Assembly (NCBI GenBank): GCA_027924585.1
Contig: BSBM01000007.1
Location: 8,318,001 to 8,382,000, forward strand
Origin: Larix kaempferi
Taxonomy: Eukaryota; Streptophyta; Pinopsida; Pinales; Pinaceae
Direction: 5' to 3'
DNA: 64,000 nt
Shown: positions 34,011 to 47,546 of the stretch, piece after piece
How positions within the stretch are numbered: the stretch's first letter is position 1
Layout: each line of letters opens with the position of its first letter
Notes under the pieces: model-generated
What the model was told of the DNA's origin: nothing
Databases searched by the model: none
The model's input: the letters and a program-made list of their open reading frames with translations, nothing else
Position numbers and translations under genes: made by a program

Positions 34011-37000
34011 ACATAATGTAATATCTCCAAAATTCACAAAAAAAAAATTAAAATTATATATAGCGTAACTGTACATAAAAGCCACTATTATACTTGCGGA
34101 ATTTATTTTATCTTGTTATTTGTATAAATGTATCTCACATTCATTAATGCTATTTTCATAATCACAAAATTGTCATTTTATTTCAGAGTCCTTTAAACAT
34201 TGAAGTGGGAACTATAGATCTCAAATTACTGTATTGAAAACATTTATGTTTCCATCTGTATCGTCGTCTATAATGTTTTAATCGTTTTGTTATTTTGTAC
34301 CACCTTTTAATTGTGGATTAAGTTACTATTAAACTCTTTAATGCATTTATGTCGATACTCAGTTTGTCGAGAATCAACACTAAATGTCTTAAGGTCATAG
34401 TTCATTTCTTGTTGTCATTAACGTCGTAGTATAATCTATAAATGTTACATTGTTTGTGATGCTAATTGTCTTCTTTTACTTGAAAGGGTAATCTAGTGAT
34501 GCCCCGAAGCTTACTTAACTATTGTCAAGCTAATGCATGTGATGCCCTTTTCCAGGGTTACAGGTGAGGGCTCTTCATATAATATTGATTAAAGTTTTTA
34601 TGCTTAAAAGGAGCTAAGGTTATGTTATAACCTAGCTAGATGACTTAAGTGCCACCATGGAGTAATTCTGACCTTTACTTTATTAAAGGATGGGGTCATC
34701 CTAGCCTAAGTGATTATTAAGCAAGGTCATGGTATTAGTTTGTATGTTGGAAAATATTACAATAAGCATAATCATAATGCATTCCTTAAAGGAGATCGAT
34801 GGTAAACAAAGTGGGTATCCTAACTATATGGCAGTGGGTAAAATTTATTTGTCAATCGACGACAGACCAGGCATTTAATGTGATCAGGTGAAGGTTTGGT
34901 GAAGTGACTACACTTATGGAAAAACCCTATCTATACGCTGAGGGTTTGGTAATAACACTTGTTGTTTGTTTTCGAAGGTGGGAGAGTCGAGCTCTCTCGC
35001 TGCCATGGCTGTAGGGAAAAAACCCACAGAGTCTCTGCATTGATCCTTGAATGAGGTAGTCTTTTGGGTGTTCTACGTTGTCAATGGGTTATGTGTTTTC
35101 AGTTGATTTGGTTGCTGTAAGGATTGAAGCTCTCGGCTCTTGACTTCTCAGCATTTACAGGGTATGGTTCGACATCCACTTAAATGTTTTAGTTTCTTTC
35201 ATTTTACGGTTGAAATATTATCATTCATACTTTAATAACTAGTTGTGTTTCTAGTGGGAATTCTTTACAATGTTTCCAGTTGCTCCCTGGTCTCGATTTG
35301 TGGTCTCAGCATTGGAATTGCTGATAGTTGGCAACTTCAGTGGTCGGGAAAACCACGGTAAACCTCGGGCCTTCCACAACGATACCTCTGTCAACCTTAA
35401 CTGGTTTAATTACCTACGTTAATTTTCATTTGTATTTGTTGTAAGCCTTTTTGGCACTTCATGAGGATTGGTATCTTGTAAAGGGTTTATGAACTCATAC
35501 CTAGACTTAGGGTTTCGACCATCATTTCATTTAATGGAAGCAATACAATGCTATTTTTATTTATTTAATATCTTGTTCTAAACTCTGTCGAGACTATTTG
35601 CTACTTAGTTCTTTGTTAATGAAACCTCTATTTTGCATACAAATGGTGAATGCATAATATAATTGGGTATAAACCCTATTTTGGAAAATTTACTTTTTAA
35701 TTTTGAATATTGCATTGCTCGGTAATCTGTGTGAAGGGATGTGTAGTTTATAAGGAGAATAGGGTTCAACTCTAGTTCATACTCAGTCGAAATGTTTTTA
35801 ATGAATTCACTGGGCTAAGCGCTAACGCAAATGTTGTTTGATTATTTGTTTTTATAGTGCATAAGCTAGGCCAAGAATGGCTCTGTCGAGATATGAAGAA
35901 CTTGTAAACGAAGTTCTGAGCTAAACCCTACCTATAAGTTATATTTTTGTTAATGAAAGCTTAAGCCGTTGAAGGCTCTATTATGAAGATATTCATTTCG
36001 TTTTGATATAAACTTTAATGCTGTTATTTCTACTGTGAGCATTTACTTACTTCGATGGAGAGTATGAAATGGGAAATGCCCTGAAAATTAATTGTGTTGG
36101 TCATGGGACTCGAACTCATAATTTATTTATTACAGAACTTGTTATAAGTTAAACCTTAAGCACAATCGTGCTCTGTTTGTAAATTTATGGTTGCTGATGT
36201 GATACAACCCCAAATTTGTTTCTTTCCCAGATATTTAATTGTATGGATTTACATCCAATGTCATCTACGATGACTCTGTGTTTATATTGTGTTTATATTT
36301 GGTTTATAATAATACTTTTGATAGTACTTGGATACTGAAGGGAATCGATACCATTCTATGATTAGTTATATTTCCAAAATGTTCTTTGGACCATTACACT
36401 ATATTTGTAATAAGATTTTGTATAATACTTTGTTTACAGTCGATAATGGCAGGTCTAAGTTTTGATTGAAGTATTTTTTTTTATTGAGAAGAAAATCTGA
36501 GCTTAGTCCCGAGCTTGTAATATGCTCGCAAATGGTATAATGAGTATCTTTGAAGTGCGAGTTTAATATTTCTGGAATGCCCTAATCATGGTCATATTTA
36601 CTTATATGTTTCAATTTAAAAGTTTATTGAGAGTCCGTCAACTGATGTTGTTTATTCTGTTTGTGAGCTAAAGATTGAATGGGAAATATTTTTGGAACTC
36701 TATGAAAACTCTATTGTTCGAGAGATTAGTAAAGTCCTTGTCAAGTTTTACAAATGGTGACTATAATACCTAGCTTTTGCTTGTATTCATGATAATTTAT
36801 ATTGCATTCTGTAGGGTATAAATATTGGTTTATGTAAGATATACAGAGTTATTATGTCCATAAATTATACTAATAGTTATTATGAATTATATGTAATATA
36901 TATACATCAAATGATTCTATAATAGATATACGTTTTATACGATGATAATCCTTGATATATACTATTGCTATGAATTTGTACTTAGTAAAAATATTGACTG

Positions 37001-39725
37001 CGAGAACAATGGTATTTCTAATAGCATGTATATTTAATTTATTATGTAATCTAGCTTCGATTCTATATTTGTATGATTTGTAAAGAAGAATTATAATCTG
37101 CATCATTTAGATTTTACTGTATATTATTTCAGCTTATATTCTAAAGTTGTATCTACATCTGTTATAAAATAAAGGAGCAACATTCTATTGAAATCATTCT
37201 AATCTATTACTTAAATGAACTTCCCTATCCTAGAGTACATCACAATGTGAAAGGCAAAATACAGAGAAGGTTTTACAATCATCAATCACTAAATTCAGAT
37301 CCTATTCATTCAATCATTTATGCAGAAGTAATTTATCAGTTCGGTACTCTATCATTTAAATAAGCATTCTACAGATTTGGAACCTAGCAGCTTATAGATA
37401 GTATTCTTCAGAATGTATAGAGTAAGATTAGAAAATAATAAGAAAATAAAACAATAAAAACAATGCAGAATCTATTTAGACTGTGTAGGTGGACAAACAC
37501 CTAAAGAAGACCGTTCCTCCCAACCGTCTCCTGAAAGCAGCCAAGTTTATTTGCTTTAGGACCCCCGAGCTTGTTCACTGAACCACCAGGATGAAGATAC
37601 TGTGTAGAAGTATATGACAATCCCTTTGTATCTCAGCAATCATGTAGACCTACATACAAAACTATCTCTGCAAAAACTCAGCAAAATAATTTGACAATCT
37701 TACTCTGCAACTCATTCTAGCTTCCCCTCATCGAATTCTCTTGTGTGCTCACAATAACATTTTCCAGCAATTCACAAGGTAAAATTTGCGGGCCTCCTGC
37801 TCCATTCGATGGATATAAGTATGCCTAGGTCTTTGGGTCGGTTAAAAATAATTTAATGATCCACCTGCTCAGTTCCACCTTCCTTGGGGAACATGACCAC
37901 AATTTTAGGGAGCTTGCGTCATGCAACAACTTGTAAGTGAGGGAAAATGCACCCACTTGTCATTTTCCTTCTACAACAGTTTCATTCCCCCTAGTGGGTC
38001 AGTGAACACTCTTCAACAGTCCTCTTTGGATGAGTGTCTCCTATTTTAATTTATTAAATAATAATATTATTCAATTACAGTCATCCTTGACCATCCTTGG
38101 TCAATAATATAAAACTTTACAATAAAACTTAAAGTAATGTTTTTCCACAAACATAATATGTTTCAAGTTCTAGGTAGGTCACATAGAACGAGTTCCCTGT
38201 TACCAGAACATAACCCCCCTATCTATCTATCTATCTATAAATTTATATACCTATCCTTAAGGTTCTACCTTGGAAAGTCCACCTCGAATAAGAGAAGATC
38301 CCCCTCTTCACTATTTCCATCTAAACTCGTAGCCACATGGAGTTAACTCCCATAAGGAAAAGAGGTCATGGCTCTTTATTGTTAGGATTAGACAACAACC
38401 AGTAAACAAGAGGATATGCTCTGTTTTTCCTAGTAGTTTGTAATTAAATCCAAAACATGTAGTGGAGGAAGTCTCATTATCTCTAATGGAGAACCCACTC
38501 CTTCATAGAGGTTTTGTCAAGTTTATAAAGATGTAATAGTTATGTGGATTTTTCTTATGTATATATTTATAAAATATATTCCATACTTATATATATACAC
38601 CTAGTGTATAAATCTATTACACATTTCAAAATCACTATATGTAAGGGATTATTATCCCTTCATCCTGTAACTTCTAGGACAATAATTATTTGTCCCCTAC
38701 CCCTTTTGAGGTAAAAAAGAAACATAGTACGTTCCCTTACTCCAATATAAGTTTTAGTTTCTCCTTAGTACTTAAGGGTATCTATCTCCTAAGTCGAGAT
38801 AGATAGTTTTTATCATAACTATGTGCCAAACATCTTTTGGCTTTGTTTTGAGTCTAAAAATTAGATAGTGTCATGCTAAAACAATAGCTTGTTATTCTTT
38901 AGCAAGCATAAAGAAATTCCTTCATCATTTTGTTTATGTATGACCCTACTGAGGCTGATGCTTACAAGCATTTTTTGCCGTTGAACATTATCAGTTCACT
39001 TTCTTTATAGTGCTCGAAGCACCACAATTTACACCTTTGTCAGTAATGGGACTTCCTTGGATTCTTGTCCATCAACCTTCCCCCTAGGGGAAATGATAGT
39101 CTAAAAATTAAACTTTATGCTAGTATCTGTAAGTTGTTAAATAGTTAGATGAATCTTAATACTTCACCTTTTCTTCTCATATCCTCATCACCATGATGTC
39201 ATCTTGCCCTTATCCAAAGGATTCTCAAAGTTCCTAGTTCGTAAACTCTCCCCTAGTGGATTCATGCCATGTCATTAAGTTGCAACATGCCCTTAGTCCC
39301 CTAAGTCTATCATTTAATAATTACAACTTAGGAAAATAAACAACATACTCAAAAGGTGTACTGGTGGGGCCTTGGCCTTGAGCCTTTCACCAGAAGGAAG
39401 CATACATTTAAATTTTTAGGTACAAAAAGTAAGGTAAAAGAGGGATATTACATCATCCACCATTGTTCTTATCCTTTCTTAGTTAAAAATTTAGGTTTGG
39501 GTCAAGAGGAGGTCACGTCCTCCCTCGATTCAATTGCTGACTAACCTATACCTAATAACAAGTTTTTACTATGTGTCTCTTAAGGAATCCCATCGATCTT
39601 ATGTTATCAATCCTTGATAATAGATCTATCCAAATATGGATCGATTCCCCTTTGGTATGCATTTTATGCATAGGTTGTTTTAATGATTCGTTGGTTGTTA
39701 TTTACTTTTCCAATCCCTTGTTGAG

Positions 39726-39727
<2 letters not shown>
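34011..39727. other. Long AT-rich stretch without recognisable gene
   Basis: No ORF longer than about 80 codons with domain content. TGTAATATCTCC at 34017 looks like the start of a plus-strand gypsy LTR, and GATATTACA near 39449 could be an inverse end, but the 5-bp flanks do not match. A short (ATCT)n tract lies at 38221-38238. Probably decayed LTR material. Confidence 0.45.

Positions 39728-39793
<66 letters not shown>
39728..39793. repeat. (TA)33 microsatellite
   Basis: 66 bp of uninterrupted TA dinucleotide. The Tyr-Ile open frame crossing it is an artefact. Confidence 0.98.
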
Positions 39794-39798
<5 letters not shown>

Positions 39799-41668
39799 AC
39801 CAACTCTTTTAACTTGGATTTTTCTCTTCTCAATGTAGTATATAGATTTAAATAGTTTATAGATTTGCTTACCAGAGATTCAATTCCTTTTTACTCTGTA
39901 TTTATGTCAAGGGGGTTGTATAGAACAAGTTCCTACTCATCCTACTACTGCATAGCCATTTCCTCGCCAGCTACCTATGTAGCTAGCATTGTTAGGATTA
40001 TCATAGAATAACCAACTTGATCAACTTTCATGTATTATATACATTTCATTCCAAGAATTACTTTTGATTATTATTATGTTTTCATTAATGTTCCGATAGA
40101 ACATTATCAAAACATTATCTCATTTCATATTTATCTGAGACTTATTCAAATCTGGATGATGTTTTGGAGGTAGTCTTGCATGGGAATCCCCTCAGCTCTG
40201 AAGTAACTGATCTATTTTATCCTCCATTAGTATTTTTTCTATTATGATTCATATGATTATGTCATCTAAAATTATGAGAACTTCTTGTATAGGTTACTTC
40301 TTCTCTACTAAGAGTTATTCACAAATCCTCTGTTAGAACACTCATGTGAGTTGAGGACTAGGCTTGTGGAAGCATTCTTTCTCTTTTAATCAATCATTTA
40401 TCTCGCGAGGAAGTATCATTGTTATTACTAGCTGCTATGCACATAGATTATCAATGGATTGCTTATTACACTGTAATTATTATTTTAACCGATCATGTTT
40501 CCTTCTCAGGTTGTCTTAGATCTAGGACCAGTATTTTATTCAATAATTTGATATCATTAAAGTAGATGTAGATAGTTGCATCTTGTTCTAGTTTCATTGG
40601 GTAGATATCACATGATAAGACTTTTTATTTATTTTATAACTCATGTTGGGGTTTTCTGTTAGTCCTAATCCTCTTATGATTCTAGAGTTCATGGGGGGAC
40701 AAAAGATAGGCCTTTATCATCTAGTCTAATGCAGCTTGAGTTCCAATAGTTTACCCACCCTGAGGTAGTTGAGTGGGTTGGGAACTTAGGAATGCATATT
40801 AGAATTATTTAGTTTTGGTTACTATACATGCAACTCAATTTGATATTCCATTTATCATATTGTTGTATTGATTAGGTATCTCAACGTAGATATACTAGAT
40901 AGTTATTCATAGTTTAATCAGTTAGTTCTTGCTTAAGTAGAGTATCTCTACCTTTCAACATTTATGTTTCTATATATTAGTGATGTTCCATTCTATTTCA
41001 ACTTTGTTTACTATAGATTCTATTTCCCAATGCAAGAATTAGGTACTTCAACTTATTCACAATCCAATCTAGATTTAGGGCTATCAACAATTAACATAGT
41101 TGTATTATACTTTTAGACCCAATGGAGTAGTTAAATAAAACATATAATCTAAAACAAATGTACTAGATTTGATTTTACAATGCAACAATTAGGTTAATCA
41201 CATAATCTAATATAGATGTACTAGATTATGTTTCCCAATGCAGTGGTTAGGTTAACAATACAACATCATAAATTATTTCAATGTTATAACAATAACCAAA
41301 TTATAACATAGATCAATACTAGAGATGTTACTATCATGACATCACATGTTACTAGTATATATATCATAGATTAGTACTATTTCCTGGTTATTACTTTCAT
41401 CATAAATGTACATAGGATTATATCACATTTACCAGATCTTTCAAATGATCACATCAGTTTAAATCTACAATTACCACATAACATTAAAGTAGATAGATCA
41501 TGCATTTTCATATTTGATCATCCATCAAAATCAACATAGATACACATGCATAAACTATCATATCATTAGCATAAACATAGATTCAAAATTCATAACTTAA
41601 ACAAATATCCAAGGCAAGGAACTCATCTATTCCAAATTCTATTGATCTACCTACAACTTTTGTGGGGA
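39794..41668. other. AT-rich stretch, probably decayed Gypsy-2 LTR
   Basis: No coding content. A 57-bp tandem duplication at about 41142-41256 shares AGATTTGATTTTACAATGCA-like sequence. The LTR sequence beginning at 41669 (in duplicated form) probably continues left into this stretch, but its end was not found. Confidence 0.4.
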
Positions 41669-41836
41669 TTTCCCCAATGCACCCAACCTTAGATACATAT
41701 AAAAATATAGTCTTAGTTTCCCCATAGTCACCCCCGAACCAAGTCCCAGTCTCTTTAGTGCTATATTTTAATAATTCTTATAGTTCAAACTCCTTTTAGT
41801 TTAGTCTATATATAGTCTTTATATTAGGGTCTCACC

Positions 41837-41841
41837 TCAAC
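41837..41841. repeat. Gypsy-1 target-site duplication, left
   Basis: TCAAC, repeated at 46247-46251. The sister unit has a single uninterrupted TCAACC near 47717. Confidence 0.88.
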
Positions 41842-42275
41842 TGTGATGAACATGCAATAATTAATTAATGCAAATACACGAGATATCAGAAATAATAGAA
41901 CTCAAAATCACTTTTATATTGATCACGGGCCACTTCAAGGGGGCAACCCCCTTTGAGAAAGCTCAATACAATTAACTTCACGGTGCCTTCATAGGCCTCA
42001 ACACACACTTATAGACTAAGTCTAGGCACCAATACCATGGGTCAATACTATGTGTCAATACAAACCATGGGCTAAGTCTAGGCACCAATACTATGAGTCA
42101 AAAACATGGGACATATAATACTATGGGACGACTTACAAAGCATATGCGTCCAATACTATGGGTCAATACTATGGGCTAATATAAACTATGGATCAACAAA
42201 TACTACGGGACGACTTACAAAGCATATGCGTCCAACAACAATATACTAACAAAGTAAAGACATGGGTTCCTAACA
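41842..42275 (-). repeat. Gypsy-1 3' LTR (434 bp)
   Basis: On the minus strand it starts TGTTAGGAACCC and ends TTCATCACA. It contains two direct copies of CGACTTACAAAGCATATGCG. Confidence 0.93.
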
Positions 42276-42289
42276 TCCCCTCTCCCTTA
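42276..42289 (-). other. Gypsy-1 polypurine tract
   Basis: The minus strand reads TAAGGGAGAGGGGA directly before the 3' LTR. Confidence 0.85.
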
Positions 42290-42369
42290 GAAAAAACTTT
42301 GTCCTCAAAGCTTTAGATGTGGAAATTGATGCAAAATCTGAAGGAGTGGGTCCCCTGTAGCATCCTTGG

Positions 42370-44818
42370 GTTGCATTCCGAGCCACTGGTTCCTTTGGAG
42401 TTTCAGGGAGGATTGCATGGAAGGTTGTAGATGAAGAAGAACCATATTAGCAATGTGAAAAGTGCGCTCAGAATGGTGCTAATCGGCTTGTTGTTTCAGT
42501 CGAATTCTTGCCATGTGAAAATTGTCCTGCAGAATGAGAAGAAGCTGATCACAGTTTTGAAGAATTGAGTCAATTGCCTGAACTGGGGAGCTGCTGAAGG
42601 TGTATGGAAGAAGAACTGGTGGTGCATGTACAAAGACTGCTTCATATGGTGTCCTTTGAGATGTGGTACTATACCACTGGAGCGCTTCTAGGAAATCCAT
42701 AGAAATAGTTGTCCAAAACTGTGGAGGGATGGGTAAGGGTTTGAGCAGTCCTGAAAGGAGGGTCGTTTCACCCTTGTTGACCTGGAAAGTATCACAGTCA
42801 ACCACCATCCGTTGAATTGTCCTTTTGAGTCCCTGCCAAAAGAAGTTACATTGTTCCTGGTCATACATTTTGAGGAACCTAGAGTGCCCTACTGATGAAG
42901 AAGCATGGAGTTCATAGAAGAGATAGCCCCGTTGAACAGATTGCAACCAATTTGGAACAAGTAGAGAAATAGCTGTAAGAGAAACTGGGTCATCAAATGT
43001 GCGAGGAGGATCATCTTCCACCATATTGTCCTTACCCTTCTAGTAAGTGGTCGCATAGTCATAACCCATGAGTTGGATAACCCATTTCAGGTGTGTTGGG
43101 GAGGAGACCCGTTGTTCCAGGAAAGTTTCCAGACTCTGGAGATTAGTCTTGATGCAGAAATAATTCCCCAATACGGATGGCTGCCACTTCTGGACTGTAT
43201 GCAAAATAGTCATCATTTCCTGCTGAGAGGTAGATGCGGCTAAATTCTTATCGGAAAGGTCTCTTGAAGGCAACAAGCTCATTGGTTCAGTAAAGACACC
43301 TGCATATCTATCCACGGAAGTAGTGGAGACTGTTGATGGGTGCATTTGAATGGAATGGAGCTGAGCGATGACACCATGTGAATTCTTCTTAAGTATTTTT
43401 TCCAGGCGATGTGAACTGATGATGCAGAGAGACCCTGGTTGTAAGACCATAAATTTGTGTTGTGCCCCATTGACTGAAAACTGCATCCAAAGTTCAGCAA
43501 AATCCCATAAGATGGGGCCAAGTGTGCGTAACCATTAAATGCCCAAAACCACATCACATCCGCCTAAGGACAAGGCAAACATGTGAGAGCGCAGGTTATA
43601 ATCTTCCATAGAGATACACACATTGTGACACTTCCCCTTTCAAGGTAAGGTGCCCCCATTGGCAACCATGACTTCAAAGTTGGAGCAAGGATGGACAAAA
43701 CAATCAGCCTGTTTGGCAATCCGAGGATCAATGAAGGTATGAGTGCTACTAGAATCAATGAGTATGGTAAGAGGGAGCTTCTCGAAGTATCCCCTGACTC
43801 ACATTGTTTGTGGGGTGGTGACGCCGGTTACAGCATGGAGAGAGATCTCGGGTGGGTCGTCCTGAGATGCGATGTCAACAGGTGGGTGTTGAATGTCGAC
43901 CTGATCATCTACTCTATCTGGAGCTTCTTCATCAAGTTTTGAGGTAGGCGGAGAATCCACATCCAAGAGATAGATCTTTTGTTGAACACATCTATGTCCC
44001 TGAGTGAATTTCTCATCGCAATTATAACAAAGCCCTTTTTCTCGGCGTTCCTGTATCTCTGTTTCAAACAGTTGATTGATAGGAGTTGGTTGAGGAGCAG
44101 GCGTGATGGGAGGTCATTGGGAACCCATATTTCTGAAGGGAACAAAGGTGGGTTTGGAGCGTTGTTGAGTTGTGATCTTGTCCTCATCTAACTTAGCCAA
44201 CCCTAGGACTTCCATCATTGTGTTGGGACAAAACATTTTGACCTTTGAGTGGATTTCATCCTTGAGACTACTGATAAAACAACTCCCATAGAATTCATCG
44301 GACAATCCTTCTGTGTGATTGCCTAGTTTCTCAAATTTCATCTGATACTCTCTCACTGTGCCAGTTTGGTGAAGTTTAGTGAGTGCTCCTGTGAAGTCGT
44401 CAAAAGAATTAGGACCAAATCATGACAAAAGGAGTTGGCAAAAATCTGTCCAGTTTGGCTCGGGATGAGCTTTGATGTACCAACGGTACCATTGAAGGGC
44501 TTCCTGTTCCAAATGAAAAGATGCAAGTGGAACTTACTGAACATCAAAAGTATTATGCAGATTGAAATATTGTTCTGCTTGGTATATCCATCCAGTCAGA
44601 TCAGTACCATTGAAACGAGGAAAATCAAGCTTTGGCCCACGAAAATTGCTGGAAGAAGAGAACCCGGTGGCTACAAAAGATTCTGGCTATCGGTTATTGT
44701 TCATGGCTAAATGCTGAAAATGGAGGCTGAGAAATTTTTCATCCAAATCCTGGAGTTTGGTTTGGATGGCTGCAAGTGATTCCTCCATGGTGTTTGCTCC
44801 TGTGCGAGTGACAACCAT
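42370..44818 (-). pseudogene. gag-pol: Gypsy-1 gag-pol with RT and integrase-core deletions
   Basis: Gag starts at the ATG at 44818 (MVVTRTGANTMEESL) and contains the usual LDFPRFNGTD region with in-frame stops. A zinc knuckle follows (CYNCDEKF...GHRC, about 44010-44060). The protease site is altered to DSSSTHTFID (about 43750), where gypsy proteins normally have D(S/T)G, so catalysis is doubtful. After the RT N-terminal FTEP...LLPSR the sequence jumps at about 43260 straight to the end of RNase H (QQEMMTILHTVQKWQPSVLG), removing YxDD. The integrase zinc domain is present (GHSRFLKMY...CDTFQVNKGE), but the core is lost at about 42665 between SMDFLEALQ and WYSTTSQ. The C-terminal part decays after QQAD. 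Confidence 0.88.
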
Positions 44819-45799
44819 AACCAGTAATTTTTTTTTTTTGGTGGGCGGGGGGGAATGGATAGAAAAACACAAACACGAGCTTATTTAGTAAGGGGAAATT
44901 TGGATTTGGGAAAAAATCGGAGGGGTAATTAGGGTTTGAATAGGTTTTCGACACTTTCTGAGGGACAGGGAAGCGGAAAATGGGGATTTCAGAAGCAGGA
45001 ACTCTATGGTAAAATTTGAAGGTAATCAGGTGAAAATTGAAGAAGTTATGGCAAACCCTAAAAATAGACAATTGTGGGATTTCTGGTCTTGGGAAGTGGA
45101 ATTTGCGATAGGGTCTTCAGGAATGAAATATGCAGAATGGGATTGCAGGGATGTCAGTGAAGTTTCAGGGAAAACAATGTTGAAATAAGGGAGATATGGC
45201 CGAAAAATAGAATTTTTCAGATTTATTTATTTATTTATTATTTTTTTCAGAAATGGATCGACAACAGCGGCACAGAAGGGATCCGCAACAGATGGATCGA
45301 AAACGGTTGGATCTTAAATGATGACTGGATCTGGAATGACTTTCAGAATAGATTTGAAATGACTGGATCTGGAGCTGAAGTGATTGGCAACAGTTCAACT
45401 AAAAATAGATATGGACCCCATGTATGTATGGCTTCCTAATAGTTCAGGTGTTTCACTCGGCCACCAATGCTGTCTGACGGCTTGCGTATTGGGGCAGTAC
45501 CCCTCACTCCAGGGCTAAGGTAAAACTGATAACCGCTTTGCCACAAACGATAGCTCTTGGTTTACCTCACAGGTGGGAATTAGTCAATCAGGTAGGGGTC
45601 GTTGCCCTTTTCCCTGGCAGGTCCTCTCAATGGACCAACTACTTTGGGGTTCCTGTGGTACTCCTCACAATGATTTTTAGGGCTTATGCCCAAGTACTTC
45701 CCACAGTTAAGCGGATAGGGATTATTCCCAAATCCGAAGCTGCAACAGATGCAAAAAAAAAAAATTGGCAGAAATTCCACCTAACGAGCCCAAGAAAGT
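44819..45799 (-). other. Gypsy-1 5' leader
   Basis: Non-coding region between PBS and gag. It contains GGATC-rich degenerate repeats (45250-45380: CAACAGATGGATCGA and variants) and short runs of T and G near 44828-44850. Confidence 0.65.
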
Positions 45800-45811
45800 G
45801 CTCTGATACCA
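45800..45811 (-). other. Gypsy-1 primer-binding site (initiator Met-tRNA)
   Basis: The minus strand reads TGGTATCAGAGC two bases after the end of the 5' LTR. Confidence 0.93.
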
Positions 45812-45813
45812 GA

Positions 45814-46246
45814 TGTGATGAACCTGCAATAATTAATTAATGCAAATACACGAGATATCATAAATAATAGAACTCAGAATCACTTTTATATTGATCACGG
45901 GCCACTTCGGGGGGCAACCTCCTTTGAGCAAGCTCAATACAATTAACTTCATGGTGCCTTCATAGGCCTCAACACACACTTATATGCTAAGTCTAGGCAC
46001 CAATATCATGAGTCAATACTATGTGTCAATACAAACCATGGGCTAAGTCTAGGCACGAATACTATGAGTCAAAACCATGGGACATATAATACTATGGGAC
46101 GACTTACAAAGCATATGCATCCAATACTATGGGTCAATACTATGGGCTAATATAAACTATGGATCAACAAATACTACGGGACGACTTACAAAGCATATGC
46201 GTCCAACAACAATATACTAACAAAGTAAAGACATGGGTTCCTAACA
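45814..46246 (-). repeat. Gypsy-1 5' LTR (433 bp)
   Basis: Pairs with 41842-42275. Confidence 0.93.
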
Positions 46247-46251
46247 TCAAC
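46247..46251. repeat. Gypsy-1 target-site duplication, right
   Basis: TCAAC, as at 41837-41841. Confidence 0.88.
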
Positions 46252-47087
46252 CAAATCACTTTTCCAGTGTCCCTTGTTCAATCTAGGAAGTCCCACTCCC
46301 ACACGACTAGCCAATACTCTACCCTATATATACGAGTTCCAACCAACACCTAGTACCCTCACTCTATACGAACAATACTGCTGTTGTCAGTACCCAGGTA
46401 GTCCTCTACAAACTGGAACATAACACCTCAGTGCACACACTCTATGGCCATAGATATTTTCAACCATGATTGGACTTAGCTCTAGTCATCTGTAATTCAT
46501 CTTTCTATTCATTACAACTACTTTCTTTTAGATTTTAGATTTCTCTTTCCTTCCTATTTCTTTAGATTTTTATTTTCATATGTGTATTTCTCTTCTTTCT
46601 TCCACTAAGAGAATTAACCCCTTGTCATTCTTCTTCCCCCTCTTTTCAAGATGAGGTGTTTACTATTCTTAGGTAATTCCTTGGGTGATGCCACCTAAGT
46701 AGGAGTTACAATTCTAAAAGTGTCTCTCATTTCCTTCCTTTATTCTCTTCTTATTTTCTTTATTCGATTTCTATTTTTTAATTCATTTTTTAGTTTAATT
46801 AATTTTTATTTTTAACTTTCTTAATTCTTTTGGTTTATCCTAATTATTACCCAAAAGATACCAAGACCCCCCATTCATCAGTTATCCCGCAGAGGACAAG
46901 TAGAAATTCAACATAGTTCAATAAACAAAGGAAATACATAACACTATCAATCATATAGTTCCACTAGTTACAATACTTAGGAACATATATGGGTTGTCAT
47001 TTCAGAGTATTGCATCCCCTACCCTGTGAAACAACACTATCCATGATGTTACCAAAACTTCCAATCTAACTCCTGGAATACAGATAG

Positions 47088-47545
47088 ATGTGCCTCTTGC
47101 GTTTTATCCTCCATATTCTAGGTGGCTTCCTTGGGATGGAAGTGTTCCCACTATACCTTTACCTCGGCGATGGACTTGTTCTGGAGCATAACTTCCTTCT
47201 TGTCCAAGATGCGCATTGGTTCTGGTTGGAATTCCTTCTTGTTGCACTTGTATCACATGCCAATCCATGACATGACCAGTGTCATGTACATATTTATTTA
47301 ACAATGATACATGAAACAAAATATGTGCTTTAGTATTAACGAGTAGAGCTAACTAATAAGGAACAGGTCCCAGTCTATATAAGATTTCAAAAGGCCCATA
47401 GTATCATGGAGCAAGTTTACATCAAGTTTAGAGCATCTTCCTATATTTAGGGAGCTTCTTTTTGCTTTTAATTTAAGGTATACATGGTCTCCTACTTCAA
47501 ATTCTCATGACCATCTATTCATGTATGCATAACTATTCTCATGAC
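47088..47545 (-). pseudogene. pol: Gypsy-2 integrase C-terminal end, duplicate copy
   Basis: The minus strand encodes the end of a gypsy integrase: a linker with RSSLNIGRCSKL, then FHVSLLNKYVHDTGHVMDW and a frameshifted tail. It is the duplicate of 48554-48987 and stops at the duplication junction near 47545, where it is joined to LTR sequence. Not functional. Confidence 0.8.
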
Positions 47546-47546
47546 C

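Larger units (their letters stand above)
41842..46246 (-). mobile_element. Gypsy-1: deleted Ty3/gypsy retrotransposon
   Basis: 4405 bp in minus orientation, with LTRs of 434 and 433 bp, a Met-tRNA PBS, a polypurine tract and a 5-bp TSD TCAAC. The order Gag, protease, (RT lost), RNase H, integrase is that of Ty3/gypsy. RT and the integrase core are deleted. About 15 differences between the LTRs (by eye) give an age similar to Copia-1. Confidence 0.92.
41669..47545 (-). repeat. Gypsy-2 tandem unit 1 (LTR + integrase end, split by Gypsy-1)
   Basis: The pieces 41669-41841 and 46252-47545 join into one unit of about 1.47 kb that matches 47547-48987. The LTR part of this unit starts (minus) at 47014 with TGCAATACTCTGAAATGACA. 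Confidence 0.82.

Noticed and set aside
36095-36150. Box B-like GGGACTCGAACTCA suggesting a tRNA or SINE
   Set aside because: No box A at the right distance, no acceptor-stem pairing, no A-tail with TSD.
34017-39457. Possible 5.4-kb solo LTR between TGTAATATC and GATATTACA
   Set aside because: The ends are inverse of each other, but the adjacent 5-bp flanks (CATAA and TCATC) do not match and no second copy is available.
39571-39855. Open frame with a Tyr-Ile run
   Set aside because: Created by the (TA)33 microsatellite.
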